Below, in pieces: positions 6,686 through 10,401 of a DNA stretch of 10,401 bases. The DNA is from Blastocladiella britannica (Eukaryota; Blastocladiomycota; Blastocladiomycetes; Blastocladiales; Blastocladiaceae), in contig MU625163.1 in assembly GCA_025349905.2 (NCBI GenBank), positions 1 through 10,401 of the forward strand. Reading direction: 5' to 3'. The notes beneath the pieces are model-generated. The model was not told the DNA's origin and ran no database searches. It was given only the letters and a program-made list of their open reading frames with translations. Both the position numbers and the translations under genes were made by a program. Numbering within the stretch: the stretch's first letter is position 1; the number at the start of each line of letters is the position of its first letter.

Positions 6686-9600
6686 TTATCTACGAGTGGT
6701 AGATGAAGATACGGCAGTCCGATTGCTGGCGGCAGCGGCGACTGCAGCACCACCTGCGCCGCCAGGAATCGACGCGTCCGGGACAACAACACTCGCGGAC
6801 CGAGAAAACGGAGCCAACGCCGCCGCCGACGCGACCAGTGCGTCCCGGCCCGCGAGCGAAATGCGACGGCGCTCCAGCCGGACGCGGCCGCCGTACCCGA
6901 CGCGGCGCCGCACCGCCCAGAGCGACGAGAGCCCAGCCGCCGATTTCCGCAGCGGCTCGAGGGTCACCCGAATATTCTCCGCACTGCTACAACCGCTACG
7001 GTCTATGCTGGCCAAGACCTTGGCAGCCAACGGCGACGTCGGGTCAAACAGCGACGCGAGCACCTGGTGCGGCGACATGTCTCCCCACGGGACCACTTGG
7101 TGGGCAGGGGACGGCGCCGAAAGTTTTCCGCCCGACTTGCCCGAAAGCGAAGCTGGCGGCGACGTGCGAGGCGACGACTCGGGCGACGGCGGGGTGGCTG
7201 GTCCGTCCGAGTGCGACGGCGCTGTGACGCTCGACAACGGCGTTTGAGCACGGTCCCGAGGAGTTCCGATCGAGTTGGCATGGTGAGCAGACAGCTGCAC
7301 CACCGGCATCGACGATGGTGGTGACGTGGAGTGATGCGCCACGCGCAAGTTCGGGCCAGATACGTGTTGCTTGAGCGCAATCGGATCGGCCAGTGGGGTA
7401 CCCGAGTACGACGGAGAGGACGTTGGGGATGCGAGGCCCAACGCATCCAGGTCGCTCTCTGGTGTCGGGACTCCCGAATCCACCACCATAGCGACAGTGG
7501 TGACTGGCAAGGCGGGCGGAACAGCTCGGACGCTGGCCACATTTGGATGCTCGAGCACAGACAGTGATGGAGGTAGGGGCGGTGGTGGGCCGCCATCCTC
7601 GAGACTGGCGCGAGCAGCAAACGGGTAAATCAAGCTGTGGCGGACATGAGACGGAAGCGTTTTGATCCACGAGGCATGGGCGTCGGGGTCGGCCGCGCGC
7701 GCTCCCGTCGCCGGAACCGCCATGTTGGGGGCGTGGCCTGCCACTGCTGCCGCCGTCGCGCGGTCGCGCACACGCAGCCGGAGCGCCTCGTACCCATCGG
7801 CGTACCTGCCAGCGCGGTCGGTAATGTACTTTGTTGGGGCAAGGTGCGTCGTCCATGCCGGTGGGGGTGGAGGGACATCGCCGTACGCGCGCCATGCCGG
7901 CGGAGGCAAAAGAGGTGGCGGGAGTGGCGGGGGCAGCGACTGCAGTTGCGAGTGGGCTGGCCAAGTGTTGCCTGCGGACGTTCCGTTCGCTGGCGGCGGC
8001 ACGGGGACAAACACGCCGCGCGGGCAGAGAGCAAGGTTAACTTTTGCATCCTCTGCGGCCCTTCTCTGCTTGATGGTCGATTCCACCTTCTTGTTGTACA
8101 CCTCGTTCAGCGACGGAATGTGCTCGAACCCGGCCGAGGCGGCGGCCGCGGCGCCTGGACGGGCAATTCCATTCGCAGGCATTGCCGCGAGCTCGGCAAG
8201 GGCGGGGAGCGCAGGTGGGGCCGGGGGAGGGAGCAAGAGCGCGGCGGTTGTCGAGGGCCCACCGGTGGCAACAACAAGTACAGCGGAGCTCGACGTGCGC
8301 GTATTGCGCGGCGCACTCACGCCCGATCGCTGAGTCGACGACACCATTGCTGCTGTTGCTGCTGCTGGTGGGAGCGATTGCGCCAACTGGGGACGTGCCA
8401 AAAGGCCAGAGAGGGGCGCGCGCTGAGGGGTCGGCAGGACCACGGGCTCTGGCATTGCCAGGACAGGAATAGCAAAGCTGGGCGAGTCGGCGGTTGCTGG
8501 TCCCGCGCCGAGATTGACTGGCGTGCCCGACGCGCGCCTTGCCGCCCACAGCGCTGCCCGCGCGCGAAACGTGCGCACCTCAAACTCGACCACATCCACT
8601 GCAGCGGCCTCTCGCTCGCATGCGGTGACGGCAATCGCGCGCGCCGTGGCAAGTTCCCCACGCAGCTTCTTGAGGAGCGTCACCGCCTGCGTCTCGGTGC
8701 GGCGCGTCTTGCGCGTGACCTTGACGTCGCGCTTGCGGAAGCACGCGTAAGCGTCCGTCTCGTTCTTGGGACAGGGCTCCTCTACGCGAATCACGGGATG
8801 GACTGGTTTGTTCCCGCGGCGGCGACGGCGCTCCAGCCACCACGGGTAGACGTGCGGGAGCCACCACTCGATCTGACTCACGGCCAGGTCGTTGGCGCGT
8901 GGTGGCATGGGTGCGGGCCGGTTCACACCCGACTCGGCCTTGAGATTGGGCGTGTGTGGTGGTGCCGACGCCGGCGGTGGGGTACTGGGACGGCCGAGCC
9001 CAATGCACCGTGCAAATGCAGAGCCGGGGAGTGCCGATGCAGCAAGCGGAGTGGTGGACGACATGCTTGCGCCGCCCATGAGCGTGGATCGGCGGCTGGC
9101 CCCAAGCGGCGTCTGGCTGCCCATATCGCCAAGGGTCATGGCCGGCGCAACCAGCCCAGGCCTTGCCAAAAGTGCCTGCTTGGCCTCGGCCACCGTGGTG
9201 TAGTTGACGGACGTGAGCGGGACGTCAATCATCGGGTTGCGCAAGAGCTCGGCCACATTTTCGTTCTGCAGCGTCTCGAAAATAAACATGGCAAGCTCGA
9301 ATGCGTCCTCGGACATGGGGATCAATGGCGGTGGTGGTGGTGGTGGTGGTGCGGGAGATGGCTGACGGCGATGTGGGCTGGCGGCGGCGGTACGGGCGCG
9401 CTTCCGAGGCGGGCTGACAGAGGTCGGGCTGCTGGCGTTGCCGCCCTTCCTTGGTGATGGCGATCGGACAGGTGGCGACATGGGCGGCGGTGCATCGGGC
9501 GAAAGCGCGCCAAGCTGGCTCGAAGGACTTGCGGCGCCAACAAGGGCAGGGTACTCGAGAGCGTATCGCTCGTGAAATGCATCCAGCCACTCGTCATCGT

Positions 9601-10108
9601 CCTCGTCCATGTTGTACGTGTTGCCCGCCAGCGTCTCTTCAAAAGTGGTCGAGTAGTGGATGTACGATTTCGGGAGATAGTCCCCGCCATTGTTGGTATT
9701 ACGCGGGCCGGACACTCCTACTCCTGGTGGCGGCGGTGGAGGTGGAGCTGCGCCCGCGGTGGTTGTTCGTCGCTGAGGCGGGTACAGCGAGCAAAACCGA
9801 TCGTGATCCACCGTCTGGTTGGCGTCGGGCGTAGGAATGTAGGCCGGTGCGGTGGTCGAGGACTGCGTGAACGACTTCATGTACTGCTGCAGGTGGAGCT
9901 CCTTTTCCTCCTCCTTTTCCACGCCAGTGGCCACATCGTGGATCGGGACCGAGAGGCCAGCACCCTTGTCGTCCAGCAGCTCCACGTCAGTAGGGCGAAA
10001 CACCTGGATCGGGCGCCGGTGGTCCAGCTTGCGCGAGCGAAAGTTTTTCGTGCCCTCGGACGCACCGCCGCCGCCGCCGTGGTGAGAGTGGCGGGATCGC
10101 GCCGTCAT
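6686..10108 (-). CDS. EPL1: Enhancer of polycomb-like protein 1, NuA4 acetyltransferase scaffold subunit
   Basis: A single-exon protein of 1140 residues. Epl1 holds the catalytic Esa1, Yng2 and Eaf6 subunits together in the piccolo module of NuA4, acetylating H4/H2A. The EPcA domain is plain: FRSRKLDHRRPIQVFR (about 23), DVATGVEKEEEKELHLQ (about 58), IPTPD, a SYIHYSTTFEETLAGNTYNMDEDDDEWL segment in pieces (about 150-178), SEDAFELAMFIFE (about 266), then NDLAVSQIEWWLPHVYPWW-type sequence and ERRRRRGNKPVHP (about 408-435), and CFRKRDVKVTRKTRRTETQ (about 452-470) followed by a helix rich in Ala/Arg/Glu. Several poly-Pro runs sit in loops of this domain. From about residue 500 the protein is Pro/Ala/Ser-rich, mostly without recognisable domains; a basic Arg-rich stretch lies near 1085-1110. 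It is longer than yeast Epl1 (832), mainly through this tail. The start at 10108 directly precedes the conserved N-terminal motif. Confidence 0.93.
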   Translation of the reverse strand: MTARSRHSHHGGGGGASEGTKNFRSRKLDHRRPIQVFRPTDVELLDDKGAGLSVPIHDVATGVEKEEEKELHLQQYMKSFTQSSTTAPAYIPTPDANQTVDHDRFCSLYPPQRRTTTAGAAPPPPPPPGVGVSGPRNTNNGGDYLPKSYIHYSTTFEETLAGNTYNMDEDDDEWLDAFHERYALEYPALVGAASPSSQLGALSPDAPPPMSPPVRSPSPRKGGNASSPTSVSPPRKRARTAAASPHRRQPSPAPPPPPPPPLIPMSEDAFELAMFIFETLQNENVAELLRNPMIDVPLTSVNYTTVAEAKQALLARPGLVAPAMTLGDMGSQTPLGASRRSTLMGGASMSSTTPLAASALPGSAFARCIGLGRPSTPPPASAPPHTPNLKAESGVNRPAPMPPRANDLAVSQIEWWLPHVYPWWLERRRRRGNKPVHPVIRVEEPCPKNETDAYACFRKRDVKVTRKTRRTETQAVTLLKKLRGELATARAIAVTACEREAAAVDVVEFEVRTFRARAALWAARRASGTPVNLGAGPATADSPSFAIPVLAMPEPVVLPTPQRAPLSGLLARPQLAQSLPPAAATAAMVSSTQRSGVSAPRNTRTSSSAVLVVATGGPSTTAALLLPPPAPPALPALAELAAMPANGIARPGAAAAASAGFEHIPSLNEVYNKKVESTIKQRRAAEDAKVNLALCPRGVFVPVPPPANGTSAGNTWPAHSQLQSLPPPLPPPLLPPPAWRAYGDVPPPPPAWTTHLAPTKYITDRAGRYADGYEALRLRVRDRATAAAVAGHAPNMAVPATGARAADPDAHASWIKTLPSHVRHSLIYPFAARASLEDGGPPPPLPPSLSVLEHPNVASVRAVPPALPVTTVAMVVDSGVPTPESDLDALGLASPTSSPSYSGTPLADPIALKQHVSGPNLRVAHHSTSPPSSMPVVQLSAHHANSIGTPRDRAQTPLSSVTAPSHSDGPATPPSPESSPRTSPPASLSGKSGGKLSAPSPAHQVVPWGDMSPHQVLASLFDPTSPLAAKVLASIDRSGCSSAENIRVTLEPLRKSAAGLSSLWAVRRRVGYGGRVRLERRRISLAGRDALVASAAALAPFSRSASVVVPDASIPGGAGGAAVAAAASNRTAVSSSTTRR
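9326..9350. repeat. GGT/ACC tract coding for poly-Pro inside EPL1
   Basis: A (GGT)n tract on the plus strand encodes a run of about eight or nine Pro in EPL1 just before SEDAFELAMF. It separates two conserved parts of the EPcA domain. A second, shorter Pro run is coded at about 9724-9750. Confidence 0.8.
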
Positions 10109-10374
10109 TTTTTAGGGGGTCCTCGCTCGGGTCGATGAGATGTCGAATCACGAGTGTCACGTGCACCTATTAAAATTATGTATATTTTTTTTTGTAATGA
10201 GTGACCGGGCATGATACGAGTACAGATGTGTGGTAGACTCGGGGCCATTGCTGAGGTGTATTAGGGGGTGGTTTTCGTGGTGGTGGTAGTGCGAGCGGAA
10301 AATGAGAACGGGCACACCCACCACTAACACGCCACGTTGCACATCAGCATCAACAACAACCACTCCCAAGCACC
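10109..10374. promoter_or_regulatory. EPL1 upstream region with CACGTG site
   Basis: This 266-bp stretch lies upstream of EPL1. A palindromic CACGTG (10158-10163), about 50 bp before the EPL1 start, matches the core bound by bHLH factors such as Cbf1 (general knowledge). An AT-rich TATTAAAATTATGTATATTTTTTTTT-type stretch follows at about 10168-10194; read on the minus strand it offers a TATA-like AATATACATA upstream of EPL1. The right part turns A/C-rich on the plus strand (10340-10374), like a 5' UTR leading away to a plus-strand gene. No convincing ORF is seen inside. Confidence 0.45.
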
Positions 10375-10401
10375 ATGAAAAAATCCCACACCCACGAAAA
10401 A
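10375..10401 (+). CDS. Possible first codons of a plus-strand gene cut by the right edge
   Basis: An ATG at 10375 has a good CACCATGA context and follows an A/C-rich, CAA-repeating leader. It reads MKKSHTHEK to the edge. Nine codons cannot identify a product. The case rests on the start context and on the strict strand alternation of this window, which predicts a plus-strand gene here. Confidence 0.2.

Noticed and set aside
7637..9457. Open plus-strand frame of 606 codons
   Set aside because: It lies wholly antisense to EPL1, is Arg/Gly/Trp/Cys-rich as expected from the complement of GC-rich codons, and has no recognisable domain; the EPcA motifs are on the opposite strand.
1..10401. Defence, mobile-element or CRISPR-type system
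   Set aside because: No transposase, integrase, inverted termini, regular spaced repeats or clustered accessory genes were seen; the content is conserved housekeeping genes.

Overview
This looks like a nuclear window from a small, GC-rich, intron-containing eukaryote genome. The reasons are: genes interrupted by short GT..AG introns of about 53-109 bp (two with poly-T or T-rich runs just after the donor); A/T homopolymers confined to introns and intergenic DNA; no Shine-Dalgarno or operon logic; and a gene set (SCO1, a nucleolin-like RRM protein, a Nup88/Nup82 nucleoporin, Epl1 of NuA4) found only in eukaryotes. The dense packing and a possible hybrid-histidine-kinase-like fragment would fit an early-diverging zoosporic fungus such as Blastocladiomycota or a chytrid, but the lineage is a guess.

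Layout, left to right. (1) A minus-strand gene starts near 842 and runs off the left edge. Its product resembles, weakly, a histidine-kinase core with lost key residues. (2) A 364-bp divergent spacer contains an A22 tract. (3) A plus-strand SCO1-type mitochondrial copper chaperone is best modelled as five exons between 1207 and 2334, including one 63-bp intron that has no stop codon and is therefore hidden inside an open frame. (4) A convergent minus-strand gene (2380-3327) encodes a two-RRM, nucleolin-like nucleolar protein. (5) A 177-bp divergent spacer follows. (6) A plus-strand three-exon gene (3505-6646) encodes a large Nup88/Nup82-like nucleoporin of 1007 residues. (7) A convergent minus-strand gene (6686-10108) encodes the Epl1/Enhancer-of-polycomb subunit of the NuA4 histone acetyltransferase. 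(8) A promoter-like region contains a CACGTG site and possibly the first codons of another plus-strand gene at the right edge.

The genes alternate strand strictly (- + - + -), so each pair shares either a promoter region (843-1206, 3328-3504, 10109-10374) or a tail-to-tail end with only 45 or 39 bp between stop codons. They do not form one pathway: copper delivery to cytochrome oxidase, ribosome biogenesis/RNA binding, nuclear-pore mRNA export and chromatin acetylation are separate housekeeping jobs. I see no mobile element, CRISPR array, tRNA, rRNA or defence-like cassette. The least ordinary items are the degenerate kinase-like fragment, the hidden intron in SCO1, and the enlarged, low-complexity versions of Nup88 and Epl1.
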